In this document: piece after piece, positions 8,074-15,863 of the stretch
Layout: every line of letters begins with the position of its first letter
Numbering within the stretch: position 1 is the first letter of the stretch
From: Oscillospiraceae bacterium
GTDB lineage: Bacteria; Bacillota; Clostridia; Oscillospirales; Oscillospiraceae
DNA length: 41,818 bases
Assembly: GCA_902799075.1 (NCBI GenBank)
Contig: CADBYZ010000039.1
Span: forward strand, 1-41,818
Direction of reading: 5' to 3'
Position numbers and translations under genes: made by a program
The notes under the pieces: generated by a model
What the model was told of the DNA's origin: nothing
Seen by the model: the letters and a program-made list of their open reading frames with translations, nothing else
Databases searched by the model: none

Positions 8074-9090
8074 CTAAACCTCGTCCTTATATTCGCACAC
8101 CAGAAACAGGGGCTTGATCTTCACAACCTCGTCGTATTCCTCCTGAGAGACCTTGACGGTGTTGTTGAGGGCCTTGAGCTCCTTTTTCAAGGTGGTATAG
8201 GCCTGGGCCGTGGTTTTGGCCTTGCCCTCGCGCACTGCGCGGATCATGCGCTCGAGCACGATGGGGTGCGCATACTGGGCGGGGACGGGGAAACCGGGCT
8301 TTTCGGCGAGATACTCCCGCATTTCGCCAAGCGCAGCGTCCCAGTCGGCCTGGCCGCGCTTTTTGCTGTTCCACTTGTTCGGCAGCATGTTGGCCGACAG
8401 GGCGAAGAAGAACAGCGCCGCGCCGCCGAGCAGGAAATAGGTCGCCGCCGTGCGATGCTGTGTCAGTGCCCAGACACCGTAGATCACAGCGAGGATGCTC
8501 ACGACAGCCATCACGATACCCGCAATCCGGTAGCCGGGCTTGATGTTGTCCACAATGCGCTTCTGCTTTGCCGCGGCGGCAAGCACATTGGACAGCGAGG
8601 GACGCTGCTCAAGAAAGACCTTGGCCTGGCTGATCTCACGCACGGCGTCCTCGGCCTCGGGGGAGAGCTCCTTGAGATAGCGGTTTTCCTCCCGGGCCTC
8701 AGCGTCGGCAAGCTTGCGTTCGGCCTTGGCGGAGTGGGTGGGGATGGCGGGGTGTTCCTTCTCGACGACCGCCAACAGACGGTCCACATCGGCCTCATGG
8801 CGGAAGCGGCTCTGCTTCTCCTTGCCGTTGCCGAACTGCACCACCAGATACGCAAGCGCGCCGAATGCGCCGCGCCCGGTATATGCGCCCTGACTCATGG
8901 CCACGCGCTTGAACACGCGTTTGACCTCCTTCCAGGGAATGTAGAAGCAGCGGTCGATGTAATTGGTGCCCATATACAGCGCCTCTTTGCCGACGCCGCA
9001 GGGACCGAATTTGCGGCTGGCCTTTCTGTCAGCCTTCAAAACCTCCGGCGTCAGGGTACGGCTGCCGATAGGGGAGGGGGTTAGGATCAT
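8074..9090 (-). CDS. Uncharacterised membrane protein with two TM segments
   Basis: A 338-residue protein of no family I recognise with confidence. Residues 1-110 look like a beta-rich region (ALYMGTNYIDRCFYIPWKEV, ALAYLVVQFGNGKEK), loosely like a PH-type fold. Residues 110-180 are a charged helical, probably coiled-coil stretch. Two membrane segments follow in about 187-235 (GIVMAVVSILAVIYGVWAL and TYFLLGGAALFFFALSANML), and the C-terminal 100 residues are again charged and cytosolic. The ATG has a strong AGGAGG site. It is the first gene of a leftward group with moxR and the VWA gene, separated from moxR only by the folded element, so a membrane role beside that pair is possible. Confidence 0.8.
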   Translation of the reverse strand: MILTPSPIGSRTLTPEVLKADRKASRKFGPCGVGKEALYMGTNYIDRCFYIPWKEVKRVFKRVAMSQGAYTGRGAFGALAYLVVQFGNGKEKQSRFRHEADVDRLLAVVEKEHPAIPTHSAKAERKLADAEAREENRYLKELSPEAEDAVREISQAKVFLEQRPSLSNVLAAAAKQKRIVDNIKPGYRIAGIVMAVVSILAVIYGVWALTQHRTAATYFLLGGAALFFFALSANMLPNKWNSKKRGQADWDAALGEMREYLAEKPGFPVPAQYAHPIVLERMIRAVREGKAKTTAQAYTTLKKELKALNNTVKVSQEEYDEVVKIKPLFLVCEYKDEV

Positions 9091-9123
9091 GATGGGGTTC
9101 CTCCTGAAATCAATTGCGGGATG

Positions 9124-9152
9124 ATTATATCAAATATCAGAGAAAATGAAAA
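9124..9152 (-). promoter_or_regulatory. Probable promoter of the two-TM protein gene
   Basis: On the minus strand TTTTCA (9147-9152) and a perfect TATAAT (9124-9129) are 17 bases apart, about 35 bases before the ATG at 9090. The -35 box is weak (four of six). Confidence 0.6.
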
Positions 9153-9163
9153 GTCCCGGGTAT

Positions 9164-9235
9164 GTCATCCTGAGCGAAGCGAAGGATCTTCACATATTGA
9201 AGGACGAAAGGATTCTTCGTTTCGCTCAGAATGAT
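9164..9235. repeat. Inverted-repeat element of the TCATCCTGAGCGAAGCGAAGG type
   Basis: The left arm GTCATCCTGAGCGAAGCGAA (from 9164, continuing to about 9187) and the right arm at about 9210-9235 (ending TTCGCTCAGAATGAT) are imperfect inverted copies that can form one long hairpin of about 72 bases. I know this kind of arm from intergenic regions of many unrelated bacteria. It lies upstream of the promoter at 9124 and downstream of the CstA gene. Confidence 0.7.
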
Positions 9236-9259
9236 AAAAAGTGAGAAATGGCAAAGGAG

Positions 9260-9286
9260 AAGGGACTGTGAAATTCACAGCCCCTT
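9260..9286 (-). terminator. Terminator-like hairpin after the CstA gene
   Basis: A 13-bp stem with one mismatch (9260-9272 with 9274-9286) lies 40 bases past the stop codon of the leftward CstA gene. The minus-strand tail is T-rich (CTCCTTTGCC) rather than a pure T-run, so termination strength is uncertain. Confidence 0.6.
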
Positions 9287-9326
9287 GTGTTGCTTATGTT
9301 TTGCCGATTAACGCAAGGGCCGTAAC

Positions 9327-10796
9327 TTACGCGACCTTTGCAGCCTTGGAAGCGGCGTTCTTGGCCTTGGACAGGAACAGGGCCAGGCAGGCGGCGGCGA
9401 AGATGAGGCCGACAGGGTAGCCAACCTTGGCGTTGTTCTTGAAGAAGGAGATGAGGCCCATGCACTCGCCGGCCATCATGAAGTAGGTCATGGAGACAGC
9501 GCTCATGAAGGTGGCGGGGACAGCGCAGATCCAGTAGTTGCGCTTGTTCTGGGCAAGGTACATGGCGCCGGCCCAGAGGACGATCATGGCGAGGGTCTGG
9601 TTGGACCAGGAGAAGTAACGCCAGATGATCTGGTAGTCGATCTTGCCGAGGGCATTGCCGAAGCCGAGGATGGCGCCGATGCCGAGCACGGGGATGCAGA
9701 GGATCAGACGGTTCTTGGCGCTGTCCTGATCGAGCTTGAGCCAGTCGGCCAGGGTCAGACGGGCGGAACGGAAGGCGGTGTCGCCGGAGGTGATGGGACA
9801 GGCGATAACGCCGAGCATGGCGAGGATGATGCCGATCTTGCCCATGGTCATTGTGCAGATGGTGTAGACGGTGTTGTTGTTGCCGCCGCCCATCTCAGAC
9901 AGCTTGTCGACACCCAGCAGGGTGACGCCGGCAGCAGCCCAGATCAGGGCGATGATGCCCTCGGCGACCATGGCGCCGTAGAACACGAAGTGGCCCTGAC
10001 GCTCGCTCTTGAGGCAGCGGGCCATCAGAGGAGACTGGGTGGCGTGGAAGCCGGAGATAGCGCCGCAGGCAACGGTGATGAACATGAAGGCCCAGATGGG
10101 GGTTCCCTTGGGGTGCATGTTGTGGAAGTTGGAGAAGATTTCGGGGATCTTCTCGCCGCTGGTCAGGGTGCCGAAGCACACGCCGATAGCCATGATAATG
10201 AGGCAGATGCCGAACAGGGGGTAGATCTTGCCGATGATCTTGTCGATGGAGATGAAGGTCGCGGTGAAGTAGTAGGCGATGATGATGGCGAGCCAGAAGA
10301 CCTTGTTGGTCAGGATGCCGCTCAGGCCGCTGTTGGTGGTCAGGGTGACGATCAGACCGGCAGGGCCGACTGCGAACACGGTGCCGACCATGATCAGCAG
10401 GATGACGGAGAAGACGCGCATGACGTTCTTCATCGTGGGCCCGAGGTAGATGCCGGTGACCTCAGAGATGGAGGCGCCGTTGTTGCGCTCGGACAGCATG
10501 CCGGCAAAGTAGTCATGCACAGCGCCGGCGAACACGGTGCCGAAGGTGATCCACAGGAAGACCACAGGTCCCCACATGGCACCGGACAGGGCGCCGAAGA
10601 TGGGGCCGAGACCGGCAATGTTCAGAAGCTGGATCATGAACAGCTTCCACTGGGGCAGGACGACGTAGTCGACACCGTCGTTGATGGCGACGGCAGGGGT
10701 CTCACGGTCGTCGGGATTGAAGGTGCTGTCTACGTACTTGCCGTAGAACAGGTAGCCGCAGACCAGAACGGCCAGGCACAGGAAAAAGCTAACCAT
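9327..10796 (-). CDS. cstA: CstA-family carbon starvation transporter
   Basis: A 489-residue polytopic membrane protein of the CstA family, which imports peptides or pyruvate into the cell. The N-terminal signature NIAGLGPIFGALSGAMWGP, followed by GTVFAGAVHDYFAGMLSERN and GASISEVTGIYLG, is diagnostic; about 12-13 hydrophobic segments can be counted. CGAISGFHATQSPLMARCL in the middle is also conserved. It is shorter than the about 700-residue E. coli protein, as is usual in Clostridia. The ATG at 10796 has an AGGAGG site eight bases upstream and a promoter at 10862-10890. Heavy use of favoured codons suggests high expression. It is monocistronic; no LytS/LytT-type regulator lies beside it. Substrate (peptide versus pyruvate) cannot be decided. 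Confidence 0.93.
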   Translation of the reverse strand: MVSFFLCLAVLVCGYLFYGKYVDSTFNPDDRETPAVAINDGVDYVVLPQWKLFMIQLLNIAGLGPIFGALSGAMWGPVVFLWITFGTVFAGAVHDYFAGMLSERNNGASISEVTGIYLGPTMKNVMRVFSVILLIMVGTVFAVGPAGLIVTLTTNSGLSGILTNKVFWLAIIIAYYFTATFISIDKIIGKIYPLFGICLIIMAIGVCFGTLTSGEKIPEIFSNFHNMHPKGTPIWAFMFITVACGAISGFHATQSPLMARCLKSERQGHFVFYGAMVAEGIIALIWAAAGVTLLGVDKLSEMGGGNNNTVYTICTMTMGKIGIILAMLGVIACPITSGDTAFRSARLTLADWLKLDQDSAKNRLILCIPVLGIGAILGFGNALGKIDYQIIWRYFSWSNQTLAMIVLWAGAMYLAQNKRNYWICAVPATFMSAVSMTYFMMAGECMGLISFFKNNAKVGYPVGLIFAAACLALFLSKAKNAASKAAKVA

Positions 10797-10861
10797 TTTT
10801 TCTTCCTCCTATAATAATGGTTGTACTGGGTATTAACAAAATGTTCATATCCCTGTGACAC

Positions 10862-10890
10862 ATATTAGTACAATGCAACAAAAAAATCAA
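10862..10890 (-). promoter_or_regulatory. Probable promoter of cstA
   Basis: On the minus strand TTGATT (10885-10890) and TAATAT (10862-10867) are 17 bases apart. The leader between it and the cstA start is about 60 bases. I see no clear CRP- or CcpA-type operator around it. The region 10891-11059 holds nothing else I can name. Confidence 0.55.
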
Positions 10891-11059
10891 GCCCTTTGTT
10901 TAAGTTTTTTGAACCTTATTCCCAGCGTTATTCAAGAAAGCCTATAGGGCATATCATGTATGGACAATTCATCCATATTTGACAAATACGGGTAGATACC
11001 GCATGAGTGGAGATGTGCGCGGAAAGATACCTTTCATTTACATTTTTGCGCGTGAACTC

Positions 11060-11088
11060 TTGTACTGCGCGGTAAAATGTGATATAAT
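11060..11088 (+). promoter_or_regulatory. Sigma-A promoter of the diguanylate cyclase gene
   Basis: TTGTAC at 11060-11065 and a perfect TATAAT at 11083-11088 are 17 bases apart. The transcript would start near 11095, leaving a leader of about 70 bases before the ATG at 11165. Confidence 0.8.
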
Positions 11089-11164
11089 AAATAGAATCTG
11101 GAATATATTGTGAATAATCAAACCACTCCACGCACCACGCAAAACGCTGGAATGGAGGTAGCAA

Positions 11165-12577
11165 ATGGAGAATAAAAACATCAGAAAAAAGTCTGCGATC
11201 TCTGCAAAGCGCATGATCATTCCCGCGGTCATTGCCATGCTGCTCATGCACGCGCTCATCGTGTTCAATACCGTGCGCATCAACAACATGGGGCGGATAA
11301 TCTCTCTGTATACACAGCGAAACTTTACCCTGGCCGACATGTCCAACGGCATTTCGCAGACGACCGATCAGCTTACCAAAACGGCCTTGCAGTATGTCAA
11401 CGACGGGGACGAGGATACCCTCGACGCCTATTTTGAGCAGCTCGACAGTGTGCAGAGCAGCTACGCCGCCATGCAGGAGCTCATCCGCAGCGGCATTGAG
11501 GCCGGGCAGGGGGCTGACCATCATTCCCGCTTGAGTGCCGACGCTGCGCCGGAAAGAAGCGCGGCGGGGTATCTGAGCGCTTCGACCGACGCGGTGATGG
11601 AGCGAGCGCGGACGGAGATGATCGCCATGCGTCTGGCGGCGCAGTCCCGCGGGGCCGACCTGAGCACCTGGCCGCAGCTTCAGACCCTGGAGCTGCCGCA
11701 GGAGCTGGAGCAGCTGCCGGACGGGGCAAAGTTCGGCAAAGCCCATGAGCTGCTCGCAGATTCCAAATATCAGTCCACGCGCGGCGATGTGCAGCGCAAC
11801 CTGAGCATTGCCGTCGGCACCGCAAATGACGAGAATGCGGCGAGCATCCAGCGGCTTTCCAATGTCCTGTCCCTGTACCGACTGCAGCAGTGGGTCCTGA
11901 TGGCGCTGATCATCGGCACGATGATCGTGATGATCGTGCTGCTGTTTACAAAGCTGCTGATCCCGCTGGAAAAGAGCGCGGAGCGTGTGCAGAAGGGCGA
12001 GAGCATCCCGAAGGAATACGGCTTTTCCGAGCTGAGGCGTCTGGCCGAGTCATACGACGACCTGATGGAGCACCGCAACAAGCTGGAAGAGGACCTGCGG
12101 GAGCTATCGCATACCGACGCCCTGACGGGCCTTCCCAACCGCCTGGCCTATGAGGAGTATCTCAAGAAGCTCATGGACGCACCGGAGCATGTGTCCCTCA
12201 CGATCTACTCCATGGACGTGGACGGCCTGAAGGAGACAAACGACAGGCACGGCCATGTCTCCGGCGACATCCTGCTGCGCGAGGCGGCGGCGTGCATCCG
12301 GAAAACCTTCGCGGACAGCACGGGCAAGAACGTCTTCCGCACCGGCGGAGACGAGTTTGTGGCGATCCGCCTCGGCGACACACAGGAGCAGTGCCGGTCG
12401 GCGCTTGCCGCCTTCCGTGAAGAGCAGGAGCGCCGCGGCATCAGCATCTCGGTAGGTCACGCCTATCTGCCGGACATCCGCGGCGAAAAGCTTCGGGAAA
12501 TGTTCGAGGAGGCCGACCACAATATGTATGAGGCCAAGGCTGAACGGCACCGCGACGCGGAAGCACATAATACATAA
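11165..12577 (+). CDS. Membrane-anchored GGDEF diguanylate cyclase
   Basis: A 470-residue signalling enzyme expected to make cyclic di-GMP from two GTP. A first membrane segment (about 16-38) is followed by a roughly 200-residue extracytoplasmic helical sensor, a second membrane segment (about 242-263), a HAMP-like linker (IPLEKSAERVQKGESIPKEY), a short coiled coil and a GGDEF domain. The catalytic motif is intact, RTGGDEF with GGDEF at 394-398, preceded by DALTGLPNR and MDVDGLKETND. The RxxD inhibitory site normally five residues before GGDEF is absent (STGKNVF), so product inhibition through that site is unlikely. A GGAGGT site precedes the ATG. The sensor is of no known family to me. The lipoprotein gene downstream may be co-transcribed through a weak hairpin. 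Confidence 0.92.
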   Translation: MENKNIRKKSAISAKRMIIPAVIAMLLMHALIVFNTVRINNMGRIISLYTQRNFTLADMSNGISQTTDQLTKTALQYVNDGDEDTLDAYFEQLDSVQSSYAAMQELIRSGIEAGQGADHHSRLSADAAPERSAAGYLSASTDAVMERARTEMIAMRLAAQSRGADLSTWPQLQTLELPQELEQLPDGAKFGKAHELLADSKYQSTRGDVQRNLSIAVGTANDENAASIQRLSNVLSLYRLQQWVLMALIIGTMIVMIVLLFTKLLIPLEKSAERVQKGESIPKEYGFSELRRLAESYDDLMEHRNKLEEDLRELSHTDALTGLPNRLAYEEYLKKLMDAPEHVSLTIYSMDVDGLKETNDRHGHVSGDILLREAAACIRKTFADSTGKNVFRTGGDEFVAIRLGDTQEQCRSALAAFREEQERRGISISVGHAYLPDIRGEKLREMFEEADHNMYEAKAERHRDAEAHNT

Positions 12578-12591
12578 CTATGTAAAAAACC

Positions 12592-12618
12592 TGTTCCGGG
12601 GAGCTTCTCCCCGGAACA
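12592..12618 (+). terminator. Strong hairpin after the GGDEF gene
   Basis: TGTTCCGGGGA (12592-12602) pairs perfectly with TCCCCGGAACA (12608-12618) around a five-base loop. Only three T follow, so it may be a partial terminator or an mRNA-stabilising hairpin between the GGDEF gene and the lipoprotein gene. Confidence 0.6.
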
Positions 12619-12675
12619 TTTGCGAATTGGAAAACGTCTGAAAAGCATGAACAGAAAAACCACAGGAGGTTTAAG

Positions 12676-14352
12676 ATGAAACGATCTTCTTTATTAAGAC
12701 TGCTCCCGGTCCTGCTTCTGTGCTGCCTGGCGCTCTGTGCCTGCTCGGCAAAGCAGGCCGCGCCCGCGCCTGCCGCCAGCCCCACGCCGACAGCGGCAGA
12801 CATCTATGCCATGACCCCGACCCCGGCGCCCACCCTGGCCCCCATGTCCGAGGCGGACCAGCGCGCCCTGATCGAGCGCAGCCGCGCCGTATGGCAGCCG
12901 GATCTCAGCTACGAGACCTGGTTTTCCGCCATCACAGACCTGGACCGCAACGGCAGGCTCGAGGTCCTGACCGCCTCTCTCCAGGGCAGCGGCCTGTTTA
13001 CCTGGGTGAATGTCTGGGAGGTCAACGAAAACGGCACCGGCCTCAATCCGTGCCCGGACAATACCCGCGAGGGCGAGGCCTGGCCCGACATCATCAAGGA
13101 CACTATCACCTGCTACCGTGACCCGATGAGCGGACGCTATACCTACGTCTGTGAGGACATGATGCGCGACGGCGCGGCCCATTACTGGACCGGCCTTGAA
13201 AGCTTCTGCCTCGAAAACGGCCGCATCGAGCTCAGGACTCTCGCCTCGAAGGACGAGCTTTACGACAATCAGGGAGGCTCGTCGGTCCGCTACTTCAACG
13301 AAAACGGCACCGAGATCTCCATGGACGAATACAACAATATGGAGCAAAACAGCTTCCAGGGCCAGGAGCAGGGGACGCTGACCCTGAGCTGGACGCAGAT
13401 GGAGGCTCAGCCCACGCCGCAGCCCATGGTCACCCCTCAGTCCAACGCCCAGCCGCAGTTTACCGCCCAGCCCCAGGCTTCCGGCCCCGTGAGCATCACC
13501 AAGAACCCCACAAGTGAATCCCTGACTGTGGGCGGCAAGGCCTGGTTCATTGCCCACGCCAATAACGCAACGTCCCTCACCTGGCTGCTCACCAGCCCCC
13601 AGGGACAGAGCTACACCGTCGAACAGGCCATGGCCGCAAACCCCGGCCTTCAGATTCAGGTCCTGCCGGAAGATACCCTGGGCGTGAGCAATGTGCCCGT
13701 CTCTGTAAACGGCTGGAGCGTGCAGGCCCGCTTTGACGGCCCCGGCGGCAGCGCCGTGACCGCGCCCGCCATGATCTACGTGGACGATACCCTGACGGCC
13801 TACGGCTCCGTGATCTCCGCCTACTACCGCGCTTATACCATCGGCAATACCACCTCGGAGTACGCCTTCAACAACAATCTCTCCGAGTATATCAGTTACG
13901 CGCCGCATGTGGGCTATGCCCTCCAGGACATCAACGGCGACGGCATCCAGGAGCTCATCATTGCCGGCATCAACGACGATACCTACTCCGAGATCGTGAT
14001 CTTCGACCTCTACACCCTTGAAAACGGGCAGCCGGTACAGCTGGCGTGCACGCGCGCCCGCAGCCGCTACTTCCTGCGCTCCGACGGCTCCATCCTCAAC
14101 GAGGGCTCCAACGGCGCCGGCAACAGCATCTTTGTTATCAACCGCCTGTACGGCAGCAGCCTTACCCCCATCGAGTCCGCCATGACCTGGTATGAGGGCA
14201 GCGAGCGGGACGGCTGCTACCACCAGACCGACGGCTACAACTATGAGCCGCGCGACTACGACGAGTACCTGACCGAGCAGCAGTTTACCCAGCTCATCAC
14301 CGGCTGGGAGAGCAGCGTCGTTGTTCCGCATTTTGTCGGACAGATCGCATAA
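12676..14352 (+). CDS. Secreted lipoprotein with Ig-like region and calcium-loop motifs
   Basis: A 558-residue predicted lipoprotein. The signal peptide ends in the lipobox LCAC with the acceptor at Cys23, followed by a Pro/Thr/Ala-rich spacer to about residue 56. The part at about 60-230 begins with an EF-hand-like loop DLDRNGRLEVL. A second Pro/Gln-rich linker (about 245-275) leads to a beta-rich Ig-like segment (SITKNPTSESLTVGGKAWF), and the C-terminal part has another loop DINGDGIQELIIAG of the FG-GAP/EF-hand type. No catalytic motif is seen. It has a very good AGGAGG site. It follows the diguanylate cyclase gene and could share its transcript. Function unknown; a surface protein stabilised by calcium is the most that can be said. 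Confidence 0.82.
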   Translation: MKRSSLLRLLPVLLLCCLALCACSAKQAAPAPAASPTPTAADIYAMTPTPAPTLAPMSEADQRALIERSRAVWQPDLSYETWFSAITDLDRNGRLEVLTASLQGSGLFTWVNVWEVNENGTGLNPCPDNTREGEAWPDIIKDTITCYRDPMSGRYTYVCEDMMRDGAAHYWTGLESFCLENGRIELRTLASKDELYDNQGGSSVRYFNENGTEISMDEYNNMEQNSFQGQEQGTLTLSWTQMEAQPTPQPMVTPQSNAQPQFTAQPQASGPVSITKNPTSESLTVGGKAWFIAHANNATSLTWLLTSPQGQSYTVEQAMAANPGLQIQVLPEDTLGVSNVPVSVNGWSVQARFDGPGGSAVTAPAMIYVDDTLTAYGSVISAYYRAYTIGNTTSEYAFNNNLSEYISYAPHVGYALQDINGDGIQELIIAGINDDTYSEIVIFDLYTLENGQPVQLACTRARSRYFLRSDGSILNEGSNGAGNSIFVINRLYGSSLTPIESAMTWYEGSERDGCYHQTDGYNYEPRDYDEYLTEQQFTQLITGWESSVVVPHFVGQIA

Positions 14353-14379
14353 AGGCCCCTCTGCTTTCGGCCGTGTCAT

Positions 14380-14403
14380 CCTTCGCTGACGCGAAGCCAT
14401 GAC
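14380..14403. repeat. Short dispersed repeat, copy 1
   Basis: This 24-base stretch, CCTTCGCTGACGCGAAGCCA followed by TGAC, matches 35218-35241 at 22 of 24 positions. It contains a perfect six-base stem with a TGAC loop (CTTCGC/GCGAAG). Both copies lie in intergenic DNA far apart, so it is a small dispersed repeat or its remnant. Confidence 0.55.
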
Positions 14404-14441
14404 TACTTGAATGATTGATAAACAAGAAAAAATGTCAAGAT

Positions 14442-14476
14442 AAAACGCAGGGTGCTGTTTATACATCCTGCGTTTT
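14442..14476 (+). terminator. Intrinsic terminator of the lipoprotein gene
   Basis: AAAACGCAGG (14442-14451) pairs with CCTGCGTTTT (14467-14476), followed by TGTC. It lies about 90 bases after the lipoprotein stop codon and ahead of the dehydratase promoter. The remaining gap up to 14663 holds the promoter region described next and no other gene. Confidence 0.75.
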
Positions 14477-14545
14477 TGTCTTATTAAAATCAACCAAATG
14501 AGTCAGGCCTCGATTGGTGAACATCCCCATTTTACCCCACCGGAC

Positions 14546-14584
14546 TGTCAAGCAATTGACAATTCGTTCATTTTTTCTTAAAAT
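14546..14584 (+). promoter_or_regulatory. Promoter of the dehydratase operon with overlapping inverted repeat
   Basis: A perfect -35 box TTGACA (14556-14561) and TAAAAT (14579-14584) are 17 bases apart. The -35 box is itself the right half of the perfect inverted repeat TGTCAA-GCAA-TTGACA (14546-14561), which is what a repressor operator covering a -35 box would look like. The repeat differs from the Rex and FNR consensus sequences I know. The transcript would start near 14591, about 73 bases before the ATG at 14664. Confidence 0.75.
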
Positions 14585-14663
14585 ATATCCATCATTGGGC
14601 GGAGTGATCCGCCTTTTCTGCTATGGAAACATACGACCGAAAGTGGGGGAGAGAACAAGACAC

Positions 14664-15863
14664 ATGAGAGATCTGAAATATCTGAACTATTTTGAAAAGC
14701 TCCTGCAGGAGGCCAATAACGAACTGATCGCCCAGGCCAAAGCCGACGGGAAAATCTGCGTGGCCTACACCTGTGAGAACGTGCCGGAGCCGCTTTTAAA
14801 CCTGGGCGACTGCGTCTCCATCCGCCTGTCCGCGCCGAACACCGGGTCGCTGGACATCGCCACCTACTATATGACAAACCTCCTGTGCGAGCCGAGCCGC
14901 GCCCTTCTGGAGCGTGCCATCGAGGGCGGCTTCAACTTCTCCGACTGCGTCATCACGCCCGACGGCTGCACCATGATCAACCGCGCCGTTGAGAACATGG
15001 AGCTGCTGGAGACCATGGGCAAGGGCAACCCGAAGTTCTTCCATGAGTACATGGAGATCGCCTTCAAAAACACCGAAAACGATGTGAAGCTCGCCGTGCT
15101 CCAGTGCAAAAACCACATCCTGAACCCCCTGCACGAGCGCTACGGCGTGGACACCTCCGATGCTGCCATCCGCGAGGCGGTGGAGAGGCACAACCGTCTC
15201 TGCCGCGTCATCCGCCAGATCGGCGAATTTCGCAAGGAAGCAAAACCCCGCATCACGGGCTATGAGTTCCATGTGCTGTGCCTGGCCACCTACGTATGTC
15301 CCAAGTACCTGATCCTCGACAAGCTCGAGGAGACCCTCGAAGAGCTCAAGACCCGTGAGCCGGACGACAGGCCTTGGCGCGCACGCGTCCTGCTGGTGGG
15401 GTCCGAGGTGGACGATTCCAGCTTTGTCAAGCTCATCGAGGAACAGGGCGCCTTTGTCTGCTGTGACCGCTTCTGCTTCGGCTCCTACCCCGGCCGCACT
15501 GAGATCGTCTTGAACAACGAAGAGGGCGCGCTGACCCAGATCTGCCGCCACTATATCCAGAACTGCCAGTGTCCGCGCATGATGAACCTTGAGAAGGTCT
15601 ACGACCGCAAGCGCTATGTTGCCGACCTTGCCAAGGAGTATAACGCCGACGGCGTCATCTATGAGCAGGTCAAGTTCTGTGACCCCTGGGCCTATGAGCG
15701 CACCCTGGGCTCGGCCATGCTGCACGCGGACTTCGGCTTCCCGGTGCTGTCGGTCGACCGCCCGTACAACATCGCCTCCTCCTCCGGCCAGATGCGCACC
15801 CGCGTCCAGGCCTTTGTGGAGAGCATTGAAATCAAGAATATTCAGAGAGGTGGGAGAGCATGA
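14664..15863 (+). CDS. 2-hydroxyacyl-CoA dehydratase D-component family protein, first subunit
   Basis: A 399-residue protein of the HgdB/HGD-D family, whose members are iron-sulfur subunits of 2-hydroxyacyl-CoA dehydratases, benzoyl-CoA-type reductases or double-cubane cluster proteins. Family marks in order: VAYTCENVPEPLLNLGD near residues 33-49, ITPDGCTMINR, the helical HEYMEIAFKNTENDV region, RARVLLVGSEVDDSSF, and near the end GVIYEQVKFCDPWAYE and GQMRTRVQAFVE. Cysteines at the three expected cluster positions are kept. The frame is open up to 14514, but that start lies upstream of the promoter, while 14664 has a GGGGGAGAG site. It overlaps the next gene by four bases. No ATP-dependent activator (HgdC type) is in the window, so the reaction and substrate are unknown. 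Confidence 0.88.
   Translation: MRDLKYLNYFEKLLQEANNELIAQAKADGKICVAYTCENVPEPLLNLGDCVSIRLSAPNTGSLDIATYYMTNLLCEPSRALLERAIEGGFNFSDCVITPDGCTMINRAVENMELLETMGKGNPKFFHEYMEIAFKNTENDVKLAVLQCKNHILNPLHERYGVDTSDAAIREAVERHNRLCRVIRQIGEFRKEAKPRITGYEFHVLCLATYVCPKYLILDKLEETLEELKTREPDDRPWRARVLLVGSEVDDSSFVKLIEEQGAFVCCDRFCFGSYPGRTEIVLNNEEGALTQICRHYIQNCQCPRMMNLEKVYDRKRYVADLAKEYNADGVIYEQVKFCDPWAYERTLGSAMLHADFGFPVLSVDRPYNIASSSGQMRTRVQAFVESIEIKNIQRGGRA

Noticed and set aside
12694..14493. A 599-codon minus-strand open frame.
   Set aside because: It mirrors the lipoprotein gene, has Val/Gly/Asp-rich shadow composition and covers a terminator.
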